This document shows positions 1 through 7,845 of a stretch of 29,414 bases of DNA, one piece after another. Position numbers and translations under genes: made by a program. The notes beneath the pieces were generated by a model. It did no database searches. It had not been told where the DNA came from and worked only from the letters and a program-made list of their open reading frames with translations. Position 1 is the first letter of the stretch, and each line of letters starts with the position of its first letter. This DNA is from a virus, in the IMG/VR virus record IMGVR_UViG_3300035681_000097, positions 1-29,414 of that record; one strand, given 5' to 3'.

Positions 1-2762
1 ACTAAATCCTTTTGAGTTGCTTTTAATTTATCAGCAGGTACTTCAGTTTGTAATACTTTGATGTTCTTCTCTTTCAACATCTCTCTAAATACAGGTTCGG
101 TATCTACCTCACCATCCTTATCAGTTTCCATTCCAGCTGCTCTACTACCATCTACCGCCTTTCCTTTGAATTGAGGCATTTCTTCTCTCGGTATCCCTTG
201 ATTATCATCACAATATAAGTTAGTTCCAGGAATAGTAATATCACATAAGTTGATGTTTGGCGCAGGTTCTCCTTTAGCCTTTGCATCATCTAACATTTTA
301 CTAATCTTACTTATATCAGTATTGAATTGATTTAAATCGTTTGGGGAAATTCCATCTAATGCTTTACCGTCTTTGCTGAATGTTTCTTTATCAGCTTCCG
401 GCATTTCATCTGCAATTTTTTCAGGCTCAACCGATTGAGTTTCGGTTTTACGCTTTGAACCGCCTTGCATCATTTTATCAACTAATTCAACATGACTCTC
501 TCCTGCAATTACAATTGGTATCTTACCTTTCGCTACTAATTCTTTTCTTTTCTCTATAATATTCTCATCTCTCGTATTATTAAACGCAACTTGAATATCA
601 TTTATTTTTGTTTCCTTATCGCCATTATCTTCTGGAAATGCTAATCTGAATAATGTTCCTTTATCACCACTTCCTTCTGGATTTTCTTCATTAGGTACTT
701 CTCCCGTTGGGTTATCAAAATTTTCTATTGGTGGAAATCCAGCTTCTTTAACCGCATCTTCTAAGAATTTTCTACCTTCATCATCTAAGAAATCTTTTGG
801 TGACATTGTATCAGTACCTTCACCTTGTCCAATCATACTAGCCCAATTACCAGCTTTAACTTGTGAATGATTGAGACCGGTTTTCTCCATTTGTTTTTTG
901 TACAACTTAGATTGGTCATCATGCACATCTAATTCATCTCCATCCCATGTATCAATACCCGCCCCCAATTTCTCAAATCTCGGAGCTGCATAATCCATTT
1001 CATCATTAAACTCTAAATCACCTTCATCATTTGTTGCACCACCCTCTCCTAAGAATACAATATTTTCCCATTCTTCTTGAGGAATAGTTGCTTTTATTTG
1101 GTCAATTATATCATCAACCATTTTGGTTTCACCATGAACGGTTCCAAACATCATTCCACCATCTTCAAATTCTATTGTTTGAATTTCTCTACCTGATTTT
1201 TTACCTTTAAATTTCTGTACTTTTGAATCAGTATCTTCATTAGCCGATTCTAATCTAGTAGGTTCTCCGACCGTACCTTTTCCAGAATCTTCTTGTTTAT
1301 TTTTATCTATAGTTTGTTGTGATTTAAATGCTCTGGCTTTAGCTTTATTATGTGTACTTGCTTTAGGGTCATCTAAAACTAAATCAGGATTATCTTTTGG
1401 TAAAGTTTTTTCCGCTTCTTTTTCTTTAGTATCCAATGCTTTTGTAGCAGTATCAATCATAGATGCGGTATCCGGTTTATCACTATCTGATTCTCCATCG
1501 GTTGGTTCTCCCATATCCGTTCCTCCAACTCCTTTACTTAATTCTTCTTTTTCCTTATCAGTTAAAGGTCTTAGATTACCTTTATCATTTTTAAATTCAG
1601 CTGCACCACCATCTGTAGATGAATAATATCCACCTCCTAAGTGAAACTTACCTGGAAATTCTTTTGATTCACCCTTACCATCTTCCTCGTTTAGTATTCT
1701 ATTAAACAATTCATTTAAATCTATTACTTCCGATTGTGCCTCATTTGGTTTTTTCTTTTCGTTGTATGAATCAACCATAGACATCATTAGTTCTTCTGGT
1801 ATTTCCATATTCTCCATGTTATCCGCAACGGCATCCATAAAATCGCCCAACATTCTTTCATCATCTCCATCTGCTCCCGCAAATAAAGATGCTTTACCAA
1901 CTCCAACTATAATAGTTTCGGCTACTGCGTGTGGTATCAATTCCATTGCAACGTGCTTAGCAAAATAAGCGGCTCCATGTGCCAATCCTCCTCCCGCTGC
2001 AGCAAATAATGCAGTACTAGCTACCTTAATTCCAACTGATATTAATGCCTTCTTTTCTTCTTTTTCTAATGGTTTTCTACTTAACAAATTCTTAACCGCC
2101 TTACCAGCAGTTTTGAATGTATGCACCTCATGCTTAAGACCATGCATAATAGCATTTCTAGCACCTTTCGCTTTATCCTTTAACGCCTCTGCAAAACTTC
2201 TACGAGTTTCTGAACCTGGTTTATCTTGACCTTTATTAAAAAATTCTTTTTCTTTTTCACTCCACTTTTCCACTTTACTTTTAAGTACATCCACCTTCGT
2301 TTTAACTACGGGTTCCTTTTTCAAAGGTGCAGGTGCTTCTACGGAAGAATCTTTTGGTTTCTCTACTGAAGGTGTTTCCGGTGAAGGTTGGTTTGGTTTA
2401 GAAGTATCAGTAGGCTTTTCCGCAGATGGTGTTTTACCACCCTTTGAATCAAACTTAGCTTTTTCTTCAGGAGTTACGGGTCTTAAATTACCCTTATCAT
2501 TTTTAAATTCGGCCTCACCACCATCTTTAGAGGAGTAATACCCTCCACCTAAATGGAATTTACCTGGAAACAAACCAGATTCTTTTTCATCTTCCGCTTC
2601 TGAAAGCAATTCGTATAGATTAGGTTTTATATATCCATACCCTAACTCATCACATATTTCCATCAACGCAATTACCTGCTCCTTATCCTTCATATTTGGA
2701 AATGGATATGTTACAGATAATTCTAAAAGTAGCTCATCTATGATTTTATTAATATCAGCCAT
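1..2762 (-). CDS. Large multidomain phage protein, C terminus cut by window edge; possible TIKI-like domain
   Basis: The frame is open from the ATG at 2762 to the window edge, giving at least 920 residues with no stop. I translated it by hand. The N-terminal ~45 residues look helical (MADINKIIDELLLELS). A Lys/Glu/Pro-rich linker and a helical Ala/Gly-rich stretch (about residues 230-300) follow. A module reading PGKFHLGGGYYSS occurs twice (near residues 65 and 370). About residues 540-760 contain GTVHGE, VFLGEGG, TRDENIIEKR and IVIAGESHV in that order, which resembles the GxxH, Glu, Arg, GxxH pattern of the TIKI/TraB/erythromycin-esterase superfamily. The last part visible has IPGTNLYCDDNQGIPREEMP and LQTEVPADKLKATQ, which I associate loosely with ParB-like or polyvalent phage proteins. 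It lies four bases after the 131-residue gene. It may be an internal or ejected virion protein, but its function is unknown. Confidence 0.85.
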   Translation of the reverse strand, partial: MADINKIIDELLLELSVTYPFPNMKDKEQVIALMEICDELGYGYIKPNLYELLSEAEDEKESGLFPGKFHLGGGYYSSKDGGEAEFKNDKGNLRPVTPEEKAKFDSKGGKTPSAEKPTDTSKPNQPSPETPSVEKPKDSSVEAPAPLKKEPVVKTKVDVLKSKVEKWSEKEKEFFNKGQDKPGSETRRSFAEALKDKAKGARNAIMHGLKHEVHTFKTAGKAVKNLLSRKPLEKEEKKALISVGIKVASTALFAAAGGGLAHGAAYFAKHVAMELIPHAVAETIIVGVGKASLFAGADGDDERMLGDFMDAVADNMENMEIPEELMMSMVDSYNEKKKPNEAQSEVIDLNELFNRILNEEDGKGESKEFPGKFHLGGGYYSSTDGGAAEFKNDKGNLRPLTDKEKEELSKGVGGTDMGEPTDGESDSDKPDTASMIDTATKALDTKEKEAEKTLPKDNPDLVLDDPKASTHNKAKARAFKSQQTIDKNKQEDSGKGTVGEPTRLESANEDTDSKVQKFKGKKSGREIQTIEFEDGGMMFGTVHGETKMVDDIIDQIKATIPQEEWENIVFLGEGGATNDEGDLEFNDEMDYAAPRFEKLGAGIDTWDGDELDVHDDQSKLYKKQMEKTGLNHSQVKAGNWASMIGQGEGTDTMSPKDFLDDEGRKFLEDAVKEAGFPPIENFDNPTGEVPNEENPEGSGDKGTLFRLAFPEDNGDKETKINDIQVAFNNTRDENIIEKRKELVAKGKIPIVIAGESHVELVDKMMQGGSKRKTETQSVEPEKIADEMPEADKETFSKDGKALDGISPNDLNQFNTDISKISKMLDDAKAKGEPAPNINLCDITIPGTNLYCDDNQGIPREEMPQFKGKAVDGSRAAGMETDKDGEVDTEPVFREMLKEKNIKVLQTEVPADKLKATQKDL
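490..1150 (-). other. Candidate TIKI/TraB/EreA-like domain within the large left-hand protein
   Basis: Four short motifs appear in family order: GTVH (about 1134-1145), a Glu in VFLGEGG (about 1050-1068), an Arg in TRDENIIEKR, and GESH preceded by a hydrophobic strand IPIVIA (about 491-515). TraB, GumN, ChaN and erythromycin esterases share such a pattern, with a late arginine helix leading into a final glycine-histidine strand. The match is by eye. Spacing between the second and third motifs is filled by an acidic, probably loopy insert. Confidence 0.45.
1551..1670 (-). repeat. Second copy of duplicated PGKFHLGGGYYSS module
   Basis: This encodes PGKFHLGGGYYSS, then TDGGAAEFKNDKGNLRP, almost identical to the copy at 2461-2577 about 910 bases upstream in gene sense. 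Both copies follow an acidic helix (here LFNRILNEEDGKG) and lead into a Lys/Glu-rich linker, so the duplicated unit includes the flanks. Confidence 0.85.
2461..2577 (-). repeat. First copy of duplicated PGKFHLGGGYYSS module
   Basis: This encodes PGKFHLGGGYYSS followed by KDGGEAEFKNDKGNLRP. The preceding helix ends LYELLSEAEDEKE. See the partner copy at 1551-1670. The aromatic and glycine-rich core is conserved while the linkers differ, suggesting a small folded or binding unit. Confidence 0.85.
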
Positions 2763-2766
2763 AAAA

Positions 2767-3162
2767 TTAATTAAATTCTATTTTTTCAAAAATTCTAGTT
2801 GGAACTTTTCTAATTCCTTGTAAACCCGTTAGTATAATACAATTTCTAAATTTATCCCAATCTAAAGAGAATGAAGTATCTAATACTCCTCCGTTTTCCT
2901 CTTTAATTAATTGGTTCAATGCATTGATTGTATATAGGGTGTTCGATTGTTTCTTTCTATGTACCAATATAGTGTTAGGTAACTGCTTATTTGGTCTGAA
3001 TTCCACATCGATATTATATGTGATATATAACTCATCTAAATTTGTTTTATTCTGTAGAATATAGATGTAATTATATACAATTTTATAATTTTCTCTTATT
3101 TGTTGCAATATATCTTGCAAAACTTCTTTATCCGTAAAGGTGCATAGTAACTGTGTTTTCAT
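2767..3162 (-). CDS. Conserved-looking phage protein of unknown function (131 aa)
   Basis: The frame starts at ATG 3162 and stops four bases before the large left-hand gene, so the two are probably co-transcribed and may be translationally coupled. The sequence is a mixed alpha/beta soluble protein with no signal peptide or membrane segment. It opens with a strand (MKTQLLCTF), a helix (KEVLQDILQQIRENY), then two strands (YIYILQN, ELYITYNI). The C-terminal half has a Leu/Ile-rich helix and LDWDKFRNCIILTG. I recognise no domain. It lies between a polymerase-like gene and a virion-type giant, which does not settle its role. Confidence 0.8.
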   Translation of the reverse strand: MKTQLLCTFTDKEVLQDILQQIRENYKIVYNYIYILQNKTNLDELYITYNIDVEFRPNKQLPNTILVHRKKQSNTLYTINALNQLIKEENGGVLDTSFSLDWDKFRNCIILTGLQGIRKVPTRIFEKIEFN

Positions 3163-3200
3163 CTAACGATTTATTTTATACTTTTTATCTTATATAAGTA

Positions 3201-4439
3201 TTAAATATTTCCGTAAGTATAATTTTTCTCCATCTTTGTAGGAGATATTCTATGTAAAACCTCCTCTATTTTGGATAAAAGTTCAATTTCGTTAGTATCA
3301 ACATCAAATAAAAAAGAATCATATGTGTAAAGTACCAATTTTGTCTTAGTATTTTCTAATAAAATATTCAGTTGATTCAATAATAAAACATTTTGTTCGG
3401 TTTCTAATGCCTGTAAATAATAGTTAAATACCTTCTGAGCATTGTGGTTATCTATCTTAGTAAATGGTATTCGTTTCCCAAATCGAGTCTCAATGAATCC
3501 ATTAACGATGAATTGTTTATATAGTTTGGTTATGAAATCATTTGTTTTCTGAAAGAATGGTATCTCTAAATTATGAACATCTATTCCACCATACAATTGC
3601 TGAAATGTAATTTTTTTACTATTAAGATAATCCTCTTCGGTTAGCTCCTCTTTCCCAAAGTACTGTCTTCCCAACCATTCATGTGCCGAACCTTCTGGTA
3701 TAGATTCCCCAACCAGCTTTGCAATCAATCGAATGTGATAACCATCGAAATCATATTGAACCAATTCCCCATTCTTACTAACAATGAAATCCCTGCTACC
3801 ATCTGATTTCTTAAGAGCCGAATAGTTTACCCCTCCAAATGTATTAGAAGGTCTCCCCGTAGTGGTAAAGTTATTGTAAAGAGAATACTCATATCCGTAT
3901 GTGGTAGGAATACCATTTGCTTCGATTTTAAGGAACGATGGTATTGTATAATCATTGTATCTATCAAATCCATTTGCATCGATTCTTGCATACTTAGCGT
4001 TATCCACAACGAAGTCCACTACACCTTTAAGAATAGTTGCAATTGGAATGAATGAAATATCGGATTTATCTCTATAACCATTGGTGAACGATTGATATAT
4101 CATATCATACGCATAGGATTTAAATTCCATTAGATGGTATGAAACATCCACACTTTTCCAATTTGTAATGTTGGTTTTATGTAAGAACCATTTAGTATCA
4201 AAGATATACTTAATTCTATCACTTCTTTCTAAGATGGATAAGCTAACTGGAACACAATCATTATGGTCTTCCATTATAACCCAACAATGTTCTCCTATAA
4301 ACACAAAAACACCCAACAGCTTATTGGCTATGGGGTGTTCTGTTCTATTTTTGAATAGAGGGAATATAACGGAATCTTTGGATGTGTACTCATCCATAAA
4401 TCTTTTCGCAATATCTTTATTTTCTACATAGTAAACCAT
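3201..4439 (-). CDS. Short family A DNA polymerase-like protein (palm/fingers, 412 aa)
   Basis: The likely start is ATG 4439; an in-frame TTG at 4448 would add three residues. The core of a family A (Pol I) polymerase is visible. It has TGRPSN and NYSAL (about residues 194-208, canonical TGRLSS...NLQ). Motif A reads QYDFDGYHIRL with catalytic Asp near 230. The O-helix reads KKITFQQLYGG (Lys 275, Phe 279, Tyr 283). GFIETRFGKR is the ETLFGRR counterpart, and motif C reads LYTYDSFLF with Asp near 374. Both catalytic aspartates are kept. The motif A Glu is His, the usual O-helix Arg is not evident, and the motif C His-Asp-Glu is Tyr-Asp-Ser. The ~190 residues before TGRPSN are too short and degenerate for an active 3'-5' exonuclease. 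At 412 residues it is far shorter than Pol I. Activity is uncertain, and the position among virion genes is odd. Confidence 0.8.
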   Translation of the reverse strand: MVYYVENKDIAKRFMDEYTSKDSVIFPLFKNRTEHPIANKLLGVFVFIGEHCWVIMEDHNDCVPVSLSILERSDRIKYIFDTKWFLHKTNITNWKSVDVSYHLMEFKSYAYDMIYQSFTNGYRDKSDISFIPIATILKGVVDFVVDNAKYARIDANGFDRYNDYTIPSFLKIEANGIPTTYGYEYSLYNNFTTTGRPSNTFGGVNYSALKKSDGSRDFIVSKNGELVQYDFDGYHIRLIAKLVGESIPEGSAHEWLGRQYFGKEELTEEDYLNSKKITFQQLYGGIDVHNLEIPFFQKTNDFITKLYKQFIVNGFIETRFGKRIPFTKIDNHNAQKVFNYYLQALETEQNVLLLNQLNILLENTKTKLVLYTYDSFLFDVDTNEIELLSKIEEVLHRISPTKMEKNYTYGNI

Positions 4440-4445
4440 ATAGAA

Positions 4446-4454
4446 CAAATATAC
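4446..4454 (-). promoter_or_regulatory. Possible promoter element before the polymerase-like gene
   Basis: In gene sense the leader reads TCGTATATTTGTTCTAT just before ATG 4439. TATATTTG matches the Bacteroidota -7 consensus TAnnTTTG. The preceding TCGTATATTT is shared with the leader of the dioxygenase gene (about 5262-5275). It lies only 7 bases from the ATG, so transcription from here would give a nearly leaderless mRNA. No Shine-Dalgarno sequence is present. Confidence 0.35.
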
Positions 4455-4463
4455 GAAAAATTT

Positions 4464-5240
4464 TTAAGAATTCCAATATTTTTCTTGCAAAGGTTTTAAC
4501 TCAATTGGTTCTCTCTTCATATGTGAACCCTGATTGAAATATGCCCCTCTTTTAAGGTATCCTCCTAATAAGTTTCTACGGAATCGGTTTGAATCGTTTG
4601 GCTCTGAACCATGCACACAATGTGAGTGAAGTAAAACTACTTGTCCCTTTTTAAGAACACCTTCTACTTTACGGAAATCGTGTCCTTCTGGCATAATACA
4701 AGGTTTACCTCTTTCATTTCTCCAAAAGTTAGGATTGGTTTTTGCTCTTTCCTCATTCACTTCGATTGGTAAAGTTGGTAATCTATGTGAACCTTCATAG
4801 TTCCATACCGCACCATTACCTGCATCGTGATTATCTAATGCTAATGCAGTATTAATGATTTCATTGTGTCCACAACCTGTGTAGAAAGCATTTTGGTGCA
4901 TATCTCTACCTAATTGTCCAGGTGGTTTGAAATAAGACCAAGTTTGCATACCAACGATATCACCACCCATAAGGTATGTACATGCTTCGATAATCTTTGG
5001 ATGAACAAAAAGTTTCTCTATTTTTTCTGAGATTTTGTGTGGGTATGAAAACGGGTCCCACTCTCCCCATTCTTTACCATCTGGAGTAAGTGTTCCTTTT
5101 CTTTCCTGACGAAGTCTTTCTAACTCATCATTTATTTCATCACACTCTTCTTCGGTAAGTAATTCTAAGGTTGTAAAACCTCTGTATCGCCAATCAAATG
5201 TAATCTGTTGGACTTCTAAATCTGTAAGATGTTTGAACAT
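4464..5240 (-). CDS. PhyH-family Fe(II)/2-oxoglutarate dioxygenase homologue with HxN in place of HxD
   Basis: This 258-residue protein starts at ATG 5240. It has the phytanoyl-CoA dioxygenase layout: a first metal-ligand motif (DMHQNAFY, His 115), a core strand and turn (LALDNHDAGNGAVW...GSH, residues 134-152; canonical LDD...NG.L...PGSH), and the distal His (HCVHGSEPNDSNRFRRN, His 210) with Arg residues 219-222 placed to bind the 2-oxoglutarate carboxylate. The carboxylate of the facial triad is Asn 117 (codon AAT) instead of Asp. In PhyH-like halogenases such as SyrB2 the same position is Ala, which leaves room for halide. Length and the other motifs look intact, so it does not look like a decayed gene. 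Substrate is unknown; PhyH homologues hydroxylate small molecules or modify cofactors. It is separated from the polymerase-like gene by 24 bases. Confidence 0.88.
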   Translation of the reverse strand: MFKHLTDLEVQQITFDWRYRGFTTLELLTEEECDEINDELERLRQERKGTLTPDGKEWGEWDPFSYPHKISEKIEKLFVHPKIIEACTYLMGGDIVGMQTWSYFKPPGQLGRDMHQNAFYTGCGHNEIINTALALDNHDAGNGAVWNYEGSHRLPTLPIEVNEERAKTNPNFWRNERGKPCIMPEGHDFRKVEGVLKKGQVVLLHSHCVHGSEPNDSNRFRRNLLGGYLKRGAYFNQGSHMKREPIELKPLQEKYWNS

Positions 5241-5261
5241 AACTTTGTTGTTTATTATAAC

Positions 5262-5270
5262 TATAAATAT
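5262..5270 (-). promoter_or_regulatory. Candidate phage promoter motif (ATATTTATA) before the dioxygenase gene
   Basis: The plus strand reads TATAAATAT, so gene sense is ATATTTATA, 22 bases upstream of ATG 5240. It lies in the 72-base gap after the preceding gene. The same 9-mer precedes five other gene starts in this window. Confidence 0.4.
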
Positions 5271-5312
5271 ACGATAAATTCTTTATTTTTCCAAATAAAT
5301 TTATGATTTTTA

Positions 5313-5702
5313 TCAATCCCTATGAAATTGTTTTAAGTTGACTAAATATAAATTTATATCATCCATTACCTTCTCTGCTTCCGCAATTGCTTTACCATTT
5401 GAAGTTTGTACGGATGGAATGAATACATTCTTATCATCATACTTATCAACCAAATTTCCAATTATTCTCCATTTTAATCTTACTCCAATATAAAAGGGAG
5501 TAGAGTGATAACTAACATATGTAGTTCTCTTAACTTCAAAAATAGGAGAACCCTTTGTATCTCTTTTTTGTAAAAAATATCTTTCTATATAACCTTTATT
5601 ATAATCCTCTTCCGATGGTTTAGGATAAAATGCTCTTGGTGGTCTAAGAGGTATCGGTAAATCTTCCCTAAGTTTTTTATATAATTCTAAATCAGTTTTC
5701 AT
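5313..5702 (-). CDS. Small conserved-looking phage protein after the hub gene (129 aa)
   Basis: I chose ATG 5702 (MKTDLELYKKL), one base after the stop of the hub-like gene. An in-frame TTG at 5714 would overlap that gene by 11 bases and add four residues. The protein has a charged N-terminal helix, a Pro-rich segment (PIPLRPPRAFYPKP), a beta-rich middle (GYIERYFLQKR, TYVSYHSTPFYIGVRLKW) and a C-terminal helix. No membrane segment or enzyme motif is seen. Its tight linkage to the hub-like gene suggests a virion or baseplate-assembly role, which is only inference. Confidence 0.8.
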   Translation of the reverse strand: MKTDLELYKKLREDLPIPLRPPRAFYPKPSEEDYNKGYIERYFLQKRDTKGSPIFEVKRTTYVSYHSTPFYIGVRLKWRIIGNLVDKYDDKNVFIPSVQTSNGKAIAEAEKVMDDINLYLVNLKQFHRD

Positions 5703-5703
5703 A

Positions 5704-7836
5704 TTATCTAACAAATGGTTTAAACATAGCTTCTACTGAAGTAGTCCAATGTTTACCGTCTACTTTATGTGTAACTTCCGTAATCATAAATGCTCCTTTT
5801 GATGCATTATTATATTGAGGTGGTAATCCTATTACATTAAATAATTGCCCAACTTGAAATCCACTCATACCCAATGTAGTAAAATTGAATTTTACAGGTA
5901 ACGGCCTTCCATTATAAACCGTAGCTCCTTTTGTATTATACCCAGTATCTTGTTTTCGTATTATATTAAAGTATTTTTTATTTAAATATATTCCGTATAT
6001 ACCCCATCTATTTATATTACTATCGATAGAACTTTTATCTACTATCGTAGGGTCAATCATAATTTTAATATTCCTTCTCAAATCAATCCAAGCATTCTTT
6101 TTTATATCATCATCCGTTAATGGTTTCGCGGGTGTTTTATCCGTTGCACTTGATTCTACTTTTACTTTTTCTAATTTAGTATCCTTTTTATCAGAAAAAA
6201 GACCTGTTGGTTCAGGGTCACCATCTCCGCTTATATTTCCATCTACAGATTTTTCCATAACCACTTTACTTGCCATAGCTTTTGGAATATCTAAATTAAA
6301 TGAAGCATCTAAGAAAAAACTTTTAGTTCCGGTATAATGAAATGATACTACATCTAATCCAGATTTATCGTTTCTTAAATTTGCATCACTAATTCTTAAT
6401 TCATTACCATCTTGTACAACTTGAAAATTCCATAACCCTTCTACTGAATCTTCCATTATTTTTAAAACTCCATCTAAGACTTCTTTAACTGGTCTTTTTA
6501 CATCTCTTAGTGCTTCAAAAACAACTTCGGAATCTAAATAAACATTACCTATCCAACCATGCTTATGAACCGGTAAAGTTACAGATGTACCATCTTTCAT
6601 TGTAAACGTTGTAGCGGTTTTTGACGGAAATGAGACTTTACCTCTACCTGATGTACCATAATTTCCTAACATTTCTGCTCTAGGTGTCTCAGTTCCTTTA
6701 TAATAAGGCTCGTTCCAAAAATAGTTTACCATTTCAACATTTGGTATAAAAACTCTTTCATCTGTTGAAAATATTCTTCTGAAACAACTAATATAGGTAG
6801 AACTTATATCAAGATTAAAATTCATCGAACCATCACTACTTAACTTAAGCCTAGTCTCATTCATTATATCGATAAAGTTTCGGAATCTTATATATTTTTT
6901 AGGCGTTACCGGTGAGGTTGAATCTCTGGCTGAAAATGTTTTATCTAATAAAGTAACATCTTGATTAAAAGTTATTAACCCAAATATTTCTCCTTTTTTA
7001 GTTTCTTCCTGTGCCTCTTCTATCAAACTATCATTGAATCCTATAAAATCCGCCGCAGTATCAACCTTACTAGAATCAGTTATCCAGTTTTTAATTGTAT
7101 TAGTTCTGTGTTCAGCGGGGAAAGAATTAAATGCGTATGCATAATTTAAATTTGTAGTACCCTCATATGATTCAATTTCAGCTTCACTAAAAGCAGGTTC
7201 GTTTGAAACTTTATCCGAATCGGTAGTAATTGTTTCCTGGCTCCTTCCCATCAATATTTCTCCAATAGAGCAAACTTTAACGGTTACACCATACTCTTCT
7301 CCATTTATAAAACTTTCTCCACCTGTTATAATACCAACCATATTATCATAACAACCATTATTTTTTTGTCTGACTTCATTTAATGCCTGCGGATTTCTAT
7401 TATATAAATTTACATTACCCGCATCAGCTGATAAAGGTATTACAGTCTTACCAGATGATAAACTTTTGTTCCACCCCCATTGAATAAAACAACTTATTCC
7501 TGGTTCTAAGAAATATTCCTGTAATTTAGATAGGTCATCTATGGTGTAACATTTAATTTTAAACGTAGCTTTTCTTAAAGTTCCTTTACTCGCAAAATCA
7601 ACTGAAAAATCTGTTACCATTGGTCTAGGTCTAAATCTACCTACACCATCATTATGATACATTCCATTAGACCCAAAAAGGTCTGGATAAGATGCACTTC
7701 CCAATTCATACCCTCCTCCTAAATTAGATGTTATTTGTATCCAAGGCACCAATTGAGATGCCTTAATTGGGTCTTTTCTAGTGTTCAATTCAGTATCAAT
7801 AAATGCATCTATTGATTTTATAAAAGGAAATGCCAT
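5704..7836 (-). CDS. Probable baseplate hub/tail structural protein (710 aa)
   Basis: The frame starts at ATG 7836 (MAFPFIKSIDAF), nine bases after the LysM gene. The N-terminal part has DFSVDFASKGTLRKATFKIK followed by FIQWGW (residues 117-122), a combination I associate with baseplate hub proteins of T4-like phages from environmental sequence. The C-terminal part (MSGFQVGQLFNVIG, then GAFMITEVTHKVDGKHW) looks like the beta-barrel end of gp27/gpD-type hub proteins, where a late strand-turn-strand ends in VEAMFKPFVR. A low-complexity Lys/Asp/Pro linker near residues 550-580 may separate domains. It is longer than T4 gp27 (about 390 residues), so a fusion or insertion is possible. Placement after the tape measure and next to a LysM tail protein supports a central baseplate role. 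No lysozyme motif was found. Confidence 0.72.
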   Translation of the reverse strand: MAFPFIKSIDAFIDTELNTRKDPIKASQLVPWIQITSNLGGGYELGSASYPDLFGSNGMYHNDGVGRFRPRPMVTDFSVDFASKGTLRKATFKIKCYTIDDLSKLQEYFLEPGISCFIQWGWNKSLSSGKTVIPLSADAGNVNLYNRNPQALNEVRQKNNGCYDNMVGIITGGESFINGEEYGVTVKVCSIGEILMGRSQETITTDSDKVSNEPAFSEAEIESYEGTTNLNYAYAFNSFPAEHRTNTIKNWITDSSKVDTAADFIGFNDSLIEEAQEETKKGEIFGLITFNQDVTLLDKTFSARDSTSPVTPKKYIRFRNFIDIMNETRLKLSSDGSMNFNLDISSTYISCFRRIFSTDERVFIPNVEMVNYFWNEPYYKGTETPRAEMLGNYGTSGRGKVSFPSKTATTFTMKDGTSVTLPVHKHGWIGNVYLDSEVVFEALRDVKRPVKEVLDGVLKIMEDSVEGLWNFQVVQDGNELRISDANLRNDKSGLDVVSFHYTGTKSFFLDASFNLDIPKAMASKVVMEKSVDGNISGDGDPEPTGLFSDKKDTKLEKVKVESSATDKTPAKPLTDDDIKKNAWIDLRRNIKIMIDPTIVDKSSIDSNINRWGIYGIYLNKKYFNIIRKQDTGYNTKGATVYNGRPLPVKFNFTTLGMSGFQVGQLFNVIGLPPQYNNASKGAFMITEVTHKVDGKHWTTSVEAMFKPFVR

Positions 7837-7845
7837 AAAAATATA

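Noticed and set aside
3827-4009. Second minus-strand frame of 60 residues inside the polymerase-like gene
   Set aside because: It overlaps the conserved TGRPSN region in another frame and has no independent support.
5262-5270. TATAAATA as a T4-type late promoter reading rightward on the plus strand
   Set aside because: There is no plus-strand gene for it to serve at any of the sites, so the motif is considered only in relation to the minus-strand genes.
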